Assembly (NCBI GenBank): GCA_013360915.1 | Contig: JABWAT010000007.1 | Location: 1 to 64,000, forward strand | DNA from: Bacteroidota bacterium | GTDB taxonomy: Bacteria; Bacteroidota; JABWAT01 | DNA length: 64,000 nucleotides | Direction of reading: 5' to 3' | Shown here: piece by piece, positions 43,079 through 52,500 of the stretch | How the letters are laid out: each line of letters begins with the position of its first letter | Position numbering within the stretch: the stretch's first letter is position 1 | Translations under genes and position numbers: made by a program | The notes under the pieces: generated by a model | What the model saw: the letters and a program-made list of their open reading frames with translations, nothing else | Databases searched by the model: none | What the model was told of the DNA's origin: nothing

Positions 43079-46000
43079 ATGTCACCCTACCCTGCACCCG
43101 TAACCCGTTACTTCCACGTCAGAGGAAAAGCACGCAAGGAATTTAAAATCAGCGAGGAACTCTTCTCGGTCCGGGGAGATGTGCTGTTTGTGAATTTCCA
43201 GCAATCCCGGTTGCTGGCCGAGCAGATTAATACCACGCGTAAGGATGGCGGCCATGTGAATCCGGCCGATCTGAATGCAATGGGGCTGATTCACGAAATT
43301 CTCCATTTTGTGATTGGCATGTACCGGGAGGAACGGAATCCGACGGCTTTTGCAGGATTGCTGGCTCACCTGAACGGGGCCTTCACACAACCGGTGATGG
43401 ACCGGTTGCTACTCGATTTCACCACACTGTTTCCGCCACCCGATGTGGCCAGCGGCAAACAGAAACCCGATGTGTTCCTGAACGGATCGATTGATGGCAT
43501 TCCCAACCGGCACTGGATGCTGGAGGAAATGATCATGGTCTGGCTGAATAATGAAAACCCGGGTTACGCACCCATTAAACCCATTATTCATGATGCCGAG
43601 TTGCGTGAAGGCGACCTGTATCTGAAAGTGATTGCCTCGGCACAGGCGTTTTTTGAAACACAACCGAAATTTGGTCCGGATAATCAGAACCTGATCGATT
43701 TGTTGTATGAGCCCATTCGCCGGGCCCCGAATTCGCTGATGGATCAGTTGGATTTTATCCGCCGGTACTGGGGTTCCATTCTTTCCGGTTCTGCATTCTG
43801 GCTTCGGCTGCTCACCAGCATGGATTACATCCGCGAAGAAGGAAAATGGTTCCTGTTCAAACAGGGCGGATGGAATGTCAGCAAGGATATCACAGCCGAA
43901 GTGCCCTCCTTTTCCGGGGATCTGTTCGAACATGAGCCCGAAGCATTCAGCCCCGATACTGACTGGATGCCGCGTGTGGTCATGATTGCCAAGTCAAGTT
44001 TCGTCTGGCTCGATCAGCTGACCAAACGGTATCAGCGTCCCATCACCTTTTTGAGCGACATTCCGGATGAGGAACTCGATGCTTTGCAAAACCGCGGAAT
44101 CACAGCCCTCTGGCTCATCGGTTTGTGGAAACGCAGTCATGCCTCGGCCCGGATCAAACAGATCAATGGAAATCCGGAAGCGGTGGCGTCGGCCTATTCG
44201 CTTTACGATTATGACATTGCCGATGAATTGGGTGGGTACCCGGCATATGAAAACCTGCGAAACCGGTGTGCCGGCAGGGGAATCAGACTGGCCAGTGATA
44301 TGGTTCCGAATCACATGGGAATCGATTCCTCCTGGGTCATGAACGAGCCCGATCTGTTCCTGTCGCTGCCTTATCCTCCCTATCCGAATTACCGGTATAA
44401 TGGCGTGGATCTGAGCAATGATCCCCGGATCGGTCTCTACATTGAAGATGGATACTGGGACCGCACCGATGCCGCGGTAACTTTTAAACGGGTGGATCGC
44501 TGGACCGGAGACGTCCGGTATATCCTTCATGGAAACGATGGCACCAGTTTTCCCTGGAACGACACGGCACAGCTGAATTATCTGAAAGCTGAAGTGCGGG
44601 AAAAGGTGATTCAGACCATTATTCATGTGGCCAGAATGTTTCCGATCATCCGGTTTGATGCAGCCATGACCCTCGCCAAGCGGCACTATCAGCGGTTGTG
44701 GTTCCCGCTGCCCGGCACCGGTGGTGACATTCCCAGCCGGTCGGAACATGCCATGACCAAAGAGGAATTTGACCGGTGGTTCCCCATTGAATTCTGGCGT
44801 GAAGTGGTGGATCGGATTGCCGTGGAAGTGCCCAACACCCTGCTTCTGGCCGAAGCTTTCTGGATGATGGAAGGGTATTTCGTGCGGACACTCGGCATGC
44901 ACCGGGTCTATAACTCGGCGTTTATGCACATGTTTAAAAAAGAGGATAATCAGAACTACCGGTACCTGATTAAAAACACCCTGGAGTTCAATCCGCAGAT
45001 TCTGAAACGGTATGTCAATTTCATGAACAACCCCGATGAAGAAACTGCCGTTAATCAGTTCGGAAAAGGGGACAAGTACTTTGGTGTGGCGCTCATGATG
45101 GCTACGCTCCCCGGACTTCCCATGTTTGGTCACGGACAGTTTGAAGGGTTCTCCGAAAAATACGGCATGGAGTACAAGAAGGCGTATAAGGACGAACAAC
45201 CCGATCAATGGCTGATCGATCGTCACATGCGTGAATTGGTCCCGGTTATTAAAAAACGGTATCTCTTTGCAGAAGTCGAGCAATTTTTACTCTATGATTT
45301 CTTTACCGGACATGGCGGGGTAAACGAAGATGTGTTTGCATTCAGCAATCGGTTCGGTCATGAGAAGGCACTGGTGGTCTTCCACAACCGGTATGCACAC
45401 ACCAGCGGATGGGTGCGCACCTCGGCGGCCTATCTGGATCCGAAGGGGCACATGACCCAGCGGGTTCTGGGACAAGGGCTGGCCCTTCCGGTTGGCGATG
45501 ACAACCAGTTTACCATTTTCCGCGATGCCATTACCGGCAATGAATTTATCCGGTCGACACAGGAATTATGGGAACGGGGAATGCACCTCGATCTGCAGGC
45601 CTTCGAGTACCATGTTTTCTGGGAATTCCGTCAGGTAACCCATACCGAGGCCATGCCATACCGGGATATTGCCAACTTCCTGCATGGAAAGGGAGTGCCA
45701 TCCATTGAGGATGCCATTATCGAAATGAAACTGAAGCCGATTTTCGATTCCTGGTATCAGGCCATCAATCCGGGTGCCATCGGGTATTACGCCTCGGGTG
45801 CTGATACCATGGAGCCCAAATCGGATATTCTGAACACGCTGAATGAGAAGCTGTCCCACATCGGGGATGGGGCTCGCTTCCTGTTTGGTCACCGTGAAAC
45901 GGAAGGATCGGGCAAAGACGCCGTGCTGAATCTTTACCGTAAACTCATTCATTGGTCACGACCGGTTAATCAGGGAGTCATGCCAGTCCTTGGATCCTTT

Positions 46001-46687
46001 ATCGGATCGAAAAACCAATCAGATAAGAAAACCTCTCTGTACTGGAACCTGACGATCCCATGGCTTCTCGCTGATCAGATTGATCGGTGGAATTTGCCGG
46101 GAACGGACTACAAACCAGCCTGTGATGCCTTTTATCTGACTAAAACTCTTACAAAATCCCTGCGTGAATCGGGATACAGTGATCATGATGCCTGGCGGTA
46201 CGGCATGGTCTTCCAGGCCATGTGCACGCTCAGCAACCGGTTCCGGAATCACAGGGCTGAAGGATGGACACAAGCCACAGCCCTGACACTGACTCTGGAA
46301 CATATCCGTCCGTTCCTGCAGATTAACCTGCACAATGATGTCCTTTGGTTCAACAAGGAATCGATGGATGAAATGGTGTCCTGGTTATCGCTGACCCGTT
46401 TGCTTCTGACTGAGTTGGAGGCGGGCACAGACCGTCCAGATGAAAACCTGCAAAAGTCAGTTGACCAGGCCTTGTCTGCATCCATCCGTCAGGTGGGTCA
46501 GTCGGGGTACCGGTATCAGGAACTGGTTCAGTCGATGATTGAACCGGCTAAGAAGCCTAAAAAGGGTGCCACAGCGCAGAAGCTGGCCGCAAAGAAAAAG
46601 CCGGTCACCAAGCCTGCTGCGAAGAAAAAGGCGGCTGACAAGCCGGAAAAGGCCAAACCGGCTGCGAAGCCATCGAAGAAAAAATGA
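43079..46687 (+). CDS. Giant GH13-type alpha-amylase-family protein with histone-H1-like tail
   Basis: The 1202-residue protein has no signal peptide. Residues 1 to ~320 form an N-terminal domain of unknown fold. A GH13 barrel follows (about 325-750): region I SDMVPNHMGIDSSW near 407, nucleophile Asp near 525 in IIRFDAAMTLA, acid/base Glu near 590 in LLLAEAFWMMEG, and FMNNPDEETAVNQFG near 650 as region IV. A conserved FGHGQFEGFSEKYGMEYKKA segment follows. The protein ends with ~50 residues rich in Lys, Ala and Pro (KPAAKKKAADKPEKAKPAAK), like histone H1 tails. GH13 enzymes act on alpha-glucans such as glycogen or trehalose. The preceding esterase gene is in the same operon; the terminator at 46697 closes it. 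Confidence 0.88.
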   Translation: MSPYPAPVTRYFHVRGKARKEFKISEELFSVRGDVLFVNFQQSRLLAEQINTTRKDGGHVNPADLNAMGLIHEILHFVIGMYREERNPTAFAGLLAHLNGAFTQPVMDRLLLDFTTLFPPPDVASGKQKPDVFLNGSIDGIPNRHWMLEEMIMVWLNNENPGYAPIKPIIHDAELREGDLYLKVIASAQAFFETQPKFGPDNQNLIDLLYEPIRRAPNSLMDQLDFIRRYWGSILSGSAFWLRLLTSMDYIREEGKWFLFKQGGWNVSKDITAEVPSFSGDLFEHEPEAFSPDTDWMPRVVMIAKSSFVWLDQLTKRYQRPITFLSDIPDEELDALQNRGITALWLIGLWKRSHASARIKQINGNPEAVASAYSLYDYDIADELGGYPAYENLRNRCAGRGIRLASDMVPNHMGIDSSWVMNEPDLFLSLPYPPYPNYRYNGVDLSNDPRIGLYIEDGYWDRTDAAVTFKRVDRWTGDVRYILHGNDGTSFPWNDTAQLNYLKAEVREKVIQTIIHVARMFPIIRFDAAMTLAKRHYQRLWFPLPGTGGDIPSRSEHAMTKEEFDRWFPIEFWREVVDRIAVEVPNTLLLAEAFWMMEGYFVRTLGMHRVYNSAFMHMFKKEDNQNYRYLIKNTLEFNPQILKRYVNFMNNPDEETAVNQFGKGDKYFGVALMMATLPGLPMFGHGQFEGFSEKYGMEYKKAYKDEQPDQWLIDRHMRELVPVIKKRYLFAEVEQFLLYDFFTGHGGVNEDVFAFSNRFGHEKALVVFHNRYAHTSGWVRTSAAYLDPKGHMTQRVLGQGLALPVGDDNQFTIFRDAITGNEFIRSTQELWERGMHLDLQAFEYHVFWEFRQVTHTEAMPYRDIANFLHGKGVPSIEDAIIEMKLKPIFDSWYQAINPGAIGYYASGADTMEPKSDILNTLNEKLSHIGDGARFLFGHRETEGSGKDAVLNLYRKLIHWSRPVNQGVMPVLGSFIGSKNQSDKKTSLYWNLTIPWLLADQIDRWNLPGTDYKPACDAFYLTKTLTKSLRESGYSDHDAWRYGMVFQAMCTLSNRFRNHRAEGWTQATALTLTLEHIRPFLQINLHNDVLWFNKESMDEMVSWLSLTRLLLTELEAGTDRPDENLQKSVDQALSASIRQVGQSGYRYQELVQSMIEPAKKPKKGATAQKLAAKKKPVTKPAAKKKAADKPEKAKPAAKPSKKK

Positions 46688-46696
46688 TCTGAAAGG

Positions 46697-46726
46697 AAAA
46701 ACCGGCTGAATGGCCGGTTTTTTTTT
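46697..46726 (+). terminator. Rho-independent terminator after the GH13 gene
   Basis: CCGGC/GCCGG within an A-run and a nine-base T-run follow the GH13 stop by ten bases (AAAAACCGGCTGAATGGCCGG core). No other feature lies in 46727-46800. Confidence 0.9.
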
Positions 46727-46800
46727 GAGGAGAGGAAAGAGGGAATCGGGCCCGAAGGGAATCCGGGATCTGGTTCATCCGGGTCACTCAGCCGGTTCTT

Positions 46801-47949
46801 TTATGAACCCGACCGGAAGGCGCCGAGCAACCGGTCCACAGCGGCAGAGGGAAGCAAACTGCCGGATTGAACCTGACTATCCACTTCATCCAGCATGGAT
46901 TTTACTGCCTCATGATGATAGAAGGCATCCATGAGGTGATCGGCTATCATCTGCCGGACCCATTCCACGGTCTGCTGCCGTCGTCTTTCATCGAACTGAC
47001 CGTTTTCACGGGTGATTTTCCCGAACCGGAGAATGGTTTCCCATAAGTCAGAAATTCCCTCACCGGTCACCGCCGAGCACCGGTAAGCGGTGGTTTCCCA
47101 GCCGCGGGTGGCAGGTTTCAGCCAGTGAAGGGCCCGGGCGTAATCGGCAACGGCCAGTTTCGCCCGCTGGATGTTGTCACCATCGGCTTTGTTAATCACC
47201 ACTGCATCGGTGATTTCGATGATTCCCTTTTTTATTCCCTGAAGTTCATCTCCGCCGCCGGCAATCAGAACCAGCATAAAAAAATCGACCATGCTTCTGA
47301 CGGTGATTTCACTCTGACCGACTCCGACCGTTTCCATTAAAATGACATCGTAACCCGCTGCTTCGCAGGCTGTGATGGTTTCGCGGCTTTTCCGTGCGAC
47401 CCCACCGAGGGTTCCGCCGCTTGGCGAAGGACGGATGAATGCATTGGGTTCGCGGGAAAGTTGTTCCATGCGGGTTTTATCACCCAGGATGCTGCCGCGG
47501 GTCACCGTGCTGCTTGGGTCCACCGCCAGAACGGCCACCCGGTGTCCCTGACTGATGAGGTACATGCCAAGAGCCTCGATCAGGGTGCTCTTTCCTGCAC
47601 CGGGAACGCCCGACACTCCAACCCGGATGGAACGGCCAGCATGTGGCAGAAGTTGTTCGAGAACTGCCCGGGCTTTTTGCTGATGATGCGGACTGGCACT
47701 TTCGATCAGGGTGATGGTGCGGGCCAGAACGGTTCGTTCATTGGCAAGAACGCCTTTCACATGGTCTTCAACGGACAGGTCGGGTCGTCGCTTGGATGAA
47801 GCCTGTGCTGCATCGCGTGGTGCAGAGGCTGGCAGTCCATCATGACCGCCATCCACACCGGAAACCACTCTGACCGCAAATGCATCATCTGGTTGATCGG
47901 GAGCCCAGTCGGGGCGGGTCTCGTTGGGTTTTTTAGGGGACTGATTCAT
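46801..47949 (-). CDS. meaB: Methylmalonyl-CoA mutase-associated GTPase MeaB
   Basis: MeaB is a G3E-family GTPase that protects and reloads the B12-dependent methylmalonyl-CoA mutase. The start at 47949 gives 382 residues; the frame is open for 34 further codons, but those read as non-homologous sequence. It shows Walker [41 protein letters not shown] (switch I), the MeaB-type [22 protein letters not shown], and [12 protein letters not shown] for NKxD. An N-terminal acidic/alanine-rich stretch of ~50 residues is unusual in length. No mutase genes are within the window, so its substrate enzyme is encoded elsewhere. It is cytoplasmic. Confidence 0.94.
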   Translation of the reverse strand: MNQSPKKPNETRPDWAPDQPDDAFAVRVVSGVDGGHDGLPASAPRDAAQASSKRRPDLSVEDHVKGVLANERTVLARTITLIESASPHHQQKARAVLEQLLPHAGRSIRVGVSGVPGAGKSTLIEALGMYLISQGHRVAVLAVDPSSTVTRGSILGDKTRMEQLSREPNAFIRPSPSGGTLGGVARKSRETITACEAAGYDVILMETVGVGQSEITVRSMVDFFMLVLIAGGGDELQGIKKGIIEITDAVVINKADGDNIQRAKLAVADYARALHWLKPATRGWETTAYRCSAVTGEGISDLWETILRFGKITRENGQFDERRRQQTVEWVRQMIADHLMDAFYHHEAVKSMLDEVDSQVQSGSLLPSAAVDRLLGAFRSGS

Positions 47950-48065
47950 GGGATAAAAGTAGCGATTTTCCCCGGAAAGGTCACGGCGGGGTAAATGAAA
48001 CCGGCAGAGTCCCCCTTTTGTTTGTAAGTAAAAGCCAGACCAGACGACCAATAAGGAAAACCACC

Positions 48066-48476
48066 ATGAAAAAAGTCAGTTTTAACGCGTTAACCCCGGC
48101 AGAAGCACGGGTGATTCTTCAAAAGGGAACCGAATACCCGTTTACCGGGGAATACACCACGAACCATTCAGCCGGAACCTATCTGTGCCGGCAATGCAAT
48201 CAGCCTCTTTACCGGTCGTCTGATAAATTCGATTCCCATTGTGGCTGGCCGTCGTTCGATGACGAGATTCCGGGTGCAGTCCGCCGGGAAACCGACCGGG
48301 ACGGCTACCGGACCGAGATTTTGTGTTCCAATTGCGATGGGCATCTGGGGCATGTTTTTCTGGGTGAACGGTTCACCAGAAAAAATACCCGCCATTGTGT
48401 GAATTCCATTTCCATGCGGTTCTTTCCGGAAGGAGCTGTTCTGCCGGAAACCATCAGAAAACCAGAAAGTGAATAA
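48066..48476 (+). CDS. msrB: Peptide-methionine (R)-S-oxide reductase (cytoplasmic)
   Basis: The 136-residue MsrB reduces methionine-R-sulfoxide in proteins using thioredoxin. Two CxxC zinc motifs are visible (LCRQC and LCSNC), [14 protein letters not shown] is the family signature, and the catalytic Cys lies in [13 protein letters not shown] chose ATG 48066 because the product then begins at [18 protein letters not shown], the normal start of the family; 16 extra codons upstream are open but not conserved. The next gene, a second msrB with a signal sequence, starts eight bases after its stop. This copy has no signal peptide, so it should act in the cytoplasm. Confidence 0.95.
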   Translation: MKKVSFNALTPAEARVILQKGTEYPFTGEYTTNHSAGTYLCRQCNQPLYRSSDKFDSHCGWPSFDDEIPGAVRRETDRDGYRTEILCSNCDGHLGHVFLGERFTRKNTRHCVNSISMRFFPEGAVLPETIRKPESE

Positions 48477-48483
48477 GACAGAA

Positions 48484-48999
48484 ATGAATCAGTCAGTTAA
48501 AAAAATCCGTGGATTGAAAGCAGGGTTGGTCGTGGGTTGCCTGGTATTGGCAATGGTTTCCTGCACCTCGGCACAGGTAAAGGATTCTGCGGTCGTCACC
48601 GCCGACACCAGCCGGTCCTACAATCCGCTTAATGAGTTCGAAACCTATGTTCTGATCCATAAAGGAACCGAACGGGCCTTCACCGGCGAGTATACCCATC
48701 TGAAGGAACCGGGTACCTATGTCTGCCGCCGGTGCAACCTGCCGCTTTACCAGTCGGCCGATAAATTTGAGTCGCACTGCGGGTGGCCGAGCTTTGATGA
48801 TGAAATTCCGGGGGCCGTTATCCGGCAAACCGATGCCGATGGTGAGCGGACGGAAATTCTCTGTTCGAATTGCGGAGGACATCTGGGACATGTGTTTCTG
48901 GGTGAGGGATTTACACGCAAAAACACCCGGCATTGTGTGAACTCGGTTTCGATGAAATTTATTCCGGAAAATCAACCAATTCCCGAGACGATCCGATGA
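48484..48999 (+). CDS. msrB: Lipoprotein peptide-methionine (R)-S-oxide reductase
   Basis: This is a second msrB, clearly a tandem duplicate of the first: both read [38 protein letters not shown] and [12 protein letters not shown]. It carries an N-terminal extension, KAGLVVGCLVLAMVSC-TSAQ, that looks like a lipoprotein signal with Cys near residue 27, although the lipobox (AMVSC) is not perfect. It should repair oxidised methionine in the periplasm or outer membrane. I use ATG 48484 (171 residues); a GTG at 48469 overlaps the stop of the first msrB. Its stop overlaps the next ATG (ATGA), so the three genes are coupled. Confidence 0.93.
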   Translation: MNQSVKKIRGLKAGLVVGCLVLAMVSCTSAQVKDSAVVTADTSRSYNPLNEFETYVLIHKGTERAFTGEYTHLKEPGTYVCRRCNLPLYQSADKFESHCGWPSFDDEIPGAVIRQTDADGERTEILCSNCGGHLGHVFLGEGFTRKNTRHCVNSVSMKFIPENQPIPETIR

Positions 49000-49457
49000 C
49001 AAAGACTGGCACGCTGCTCTGGCTTGAACAACTGTTTGAAAGGGATATTAACAGGTTGATTGAGGAAATCGGCCTGTACCCGGATGATGGAAGTCTGTGG
49101 AAGGTTCTTCCCGGAACCACAAATACGGGCGGAAACCTGGCTTTGCACCTGGCTGGCAATATTCACTTGTTTATTGGTAAGTTAATCGGGAAGGCAGATT
49201 ATACCAGGGACCGCGAGTCAGAATTTTCGATGAATGGCCTGACGAAGGAACAGGTGGTCGAAAAAGTGGTTGCTGCAAAAGAGGCGGCATTGGCGGGACT
49301 GATTAGCATGCCGGAAACGGATTTAGAAGAACTATACCCTATTGAGGTTTTTAAGAAACCAATGAAAAGTGGTTATTTTCTGATTCACCTGAATGGCCAC
49401 CTGAATTACCATCTTGGTCAGATTAACTATCACCGGCGGGTGGTTTCTGCCATGTAA
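48996..49457 (+). CDS. DinB-fold metal-binding protein
   Basis: The 153-residue protein has a four-helix DinB-like fold: helix 1 MTKTGTLLWLEQLFERDINR, LALHLAGNIHLFIGKLIG with two histidines, LTKEQVVEKVVAAKEAAL, and a C-terminal helix LIHLNGHLNYHLGQINYHRR with further metal-ligand histidines. DinB/DUF1572 members bind Zn or Ni and some are thiol-dependent transferases. The ATG overlaps the stop of the second msrB by four bases (ATGA), so it is co-translated with the methionine sulfoxide reductases and could take part in a thiol or stress response. Its substrate is not evident. Confidence 0.8.
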   Translation: MTKTGTLLWLEQLFERDINRLIEEIGLYPDDGSLWKVLPGTTNTGGNLALHLAGNIHLFIGKLIGKADYTRDRESEFSMNGLTKEQVVEKVVAAKEAALAGLISMPETDLEELYPIEVFKKPMKSGYFLIHLNGHLNYHLGQINYHRRVVSAM

Positions 49458-49527
49458 GGGTTGCTTGTATTGGTCCCGGGCTATCAGTCACAACACATGT
49501 TGTTACACAGAGAGTGTTGAAAAATAA

Positions 49528-49585
49528 AAGCCGCAAAGAACACTAAGTATATGTTATTAAATAACTTAGCGTCTTTGCGGCTTTA
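49528..49585 (-). terminator. Long palindrome terminating the giant surface-protein gene
   Basis: Arms AAAGCCGCAAAGA/TCTTTGCGGCTTT (49528-49540/49573-49585) plus inner CTAAGT/ACTTAG (49544-49549/49565-49570) form a long stem in the 141-base gap between convergent genes. Read on the minus strand it is followed by TTTTATTTTT, so it terminates the minus-strand gene. The sequence looks like a dispersed repeat; a related CTAAGTG palindrome ends the gene at 61319. Confidence 0.85.
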
Positions 49586-49598
49586 CGTACAGCTTCTC

Positions 49599-52500
49599 TT
49601 ATTTCAGCAACGTCAGTTTCTTAACCGACCGGAAGGAACCGGCTTCCAGCACATAGAAGTACAATCCGCTGGAAAGTCCCGATGCGTTGAAGGAGACCGA
49701 ATGGAATCCGGCTTCAACCGACTGATTGACCAGTGTACTGACCAACCGGCCGGTTACATCATACACCTTCAGACTCACTTCGCCGCTCACTGGTACCTGG
49801 TAACTGATCATCGTTACCGGGTTGAACGGATTCGGGAAGTTCTGAGCTAGTTCATAGTCGGACGGTTTAAGGTCAACCGACAGGATGTGCGAGTAGGTAA
49901 ACGAACCATCCGTATCGATCTGTTTCAGGCGGAATTCAGCCCGGTTGGCCTTGATTCCTGAAACGGTGTAAGAATACGTTTGAGCGTCGGTGGTCGTTCC
50001 CTTTCCGGCAACAAAGCCCACTTTCTCCCAGCTGCTTTCTTCTGTGTGGTTTCGACTCTGCTCAACCACCGAACCTTTGGTTTTCATTTCCACTTCCCAC
50101 CCGCTGTTGTTGGTTTCGGTCGAGGTCATCCATTTCAGATGAACGGCAGGACCATTCACATCGATGGAGAAGGAAGCCAGTTCAACCGGAAGAGAAGAAC
50201 TTTCACCCAATGTGAAAATGGAGAATGAGGTTATGGTGAACGTGGCAGTCCGCGGATCGGTTGAGGTATTGATCTCAGCCGTTACAATGTCCCAGTTCTC
50301 GCCACCGTCACCGCTCTTAAACACCACCAGATCGGCCAGATTCACGCCATTGTCGTTGGTGGATGGCCAGGTAAGGGTAACCGTGACCGGTCCGCTTGGT
50401 TGAGTTTGCGGGGTGATGGTCCAGATTTGTTTAATGGCATCCTGATGTTCAGAAGACCCTGTTTCCCGTTTGATCACGGTATTGCCCAGATTATTTGACT
50501 GCGGATCGATGGAAATTCCCAATCCGCCGATGTTGTTCTGGGAAGTTGTGATTTCGCGGGTGGTCTGAATGGTACCAACGATGTAGTTAGCCGGTGTCTC
50601 TCCGGTGAGGGTACCGGTTGTTCCGAGGTTGATGGTGTTGCCACTGGTGTTTATCTGGGCTCCGACGGTGAGCGTACCGGTCACATCGAGGTCACCGGAA
50701 AGGGAGGTTGGAGCACTGTAAGTCACATTGGCAAATGTACCGCTGGAGGCATTGTTACCCGAATTGTTCATGATGATGGAAATGGACCCACCTGAATAAT
50801 TGGAACTGACCAGGTCCATACTGCCATCGCGGTCCAGATCGGTTGCAACCACATCGGAGGGATAGCCGCCTGTTCCTTTCGATTCACCGTTTCCAAAGGT
50901 GCCATTTCCGGCATTCTTCAGGATGTAAACGGCGTTGGCATCGCTGCAGGCAGCAAGGATATCCATGTCGCCATCGCCATCGATATCGGCTGTGGCCACC
51001 CCATCGGGTTTGGCCGCAGAGCCATAGGAAACCGAGGAGGCGAATGTTCCGTCACCGTTGTTCATCAGAACGGAAAGCTTACTTTCCGGGAAGAAACAGG
51101 CGGTTACAAGATCAACATGGCCATCGCCATTAAAATCGGCTGCAGAAAGACCGCGTGGTTTTCCACCGGCACCATATTCCGCCTTTGCAGCGAAGGTTCC
51201 GTCGCCGTTGTTTTTGAGAACGGTCAGGGTGGAGGAGTCCCAGGTCGAGGCAACTACATCCAGATCGCCGTCCTTATCCACATCGGTCATGACCATGTTG
51301 AAAGGTTTCTGTCCGGAGGAGTAGGTCACCATGGCGGCATAGGTTCCGTCACCGTTGTTTTTAAGAACGCCGATGGTATGCTCATAATAATTACCGGTGA
51401 TCAGATCCATGTCGCCATCGCCATCGATATCAGCAGAGGTTACTCCCCAGGGTGAATTACCTGTGGTGATATCGGTTTTTGCTGCGAAGGTTCCGTTGCC
51501 ATTGTTCTTAAATTGCGACAAGGTGCTGTTCAGGGAATTGGCTGAGATCAGATCGAGATCACCATCACCATCCACATCAACAGCATGAACACCCCACGGA
51601 TTGGTTCCGACACCGAGATCGGTTTTTGCATTCAGGGTTCCGTCTCCCTTGCTGAGGAAAACCGATAACGAACTACCAATATAATTGGCAGTCACCACAT
51701 CGGGATATCCGTCATTGTTCAGATCGGCAGCGGTAACGGCTGATGGATTGGATGCGGCTTCCATGGATACCGCCGAGGCAAAGGTTCCTGAAGAATCGGC
51801 ATCGACGATGTAGGTCCAGGTGAAAGCCTGTTCCATGTTGGAACCAAACGAACTTTCAACTGATGATTTGATCGTTACCGTTACTTCTTCACCCGCCATA
51901 AAATCGGTTTCCGGATTGTAAGTGGTGGTGAAGGTTCCGTTGTCGTAACTCAACGTTCCGGTATGATATCCAGACTGCGAACCCGAAACGCGGACGGTGG
52001 AAGTTGAAAACGTGCCGGAACTCATGGCCTGGTCAAAGGTCGCAGCCGGAGAGGCGGATGGGGCTGCATTGAGACCATTTTGTGCAGGAGTCACAGACGA
52101 TACTACCGGATTGGGGGCATTATACCATACCGTAATGGTCGATCCGGTGTTATTGGCAGTGAACATATCGATGCTTCCGTTGCCATCGACATCACCTGTA
52201 TTCATCCCGTAAGGAACAGCCCCCACTGCCTTATCTGTTTTGGCATCGAACGTTCCGGTTCCCTGATTCTTAAATACCGACACCGAATTGGAACTGAAGT
52301 TGGAAATGAGAACGTCCAGGTCTCCATCGGCATCGATGTCGGCAACCCGGGCCACATAAGGATTGGTCGCCGCGGTATAATCGGTTTTGGCAGCAAAGGT
52401 TCCATCCCCATTGTTTTTCAGAATGGAAAATGAACCGGCTGTCCAGTTGGCAGAAATGATATCCATGTCACCATCCCCATCCATGTCACCCAATGTCAGG

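Noticed and set aside
43994-45283. Long open frame on the minus strand (over 400 codons) opposite the GH13 gene
   Set aside because: It lies entirely inside a well-supported GH13 reading frame with catalytic motifs; its translation has no domain pattern and reflects codon bias on the complementary strand.
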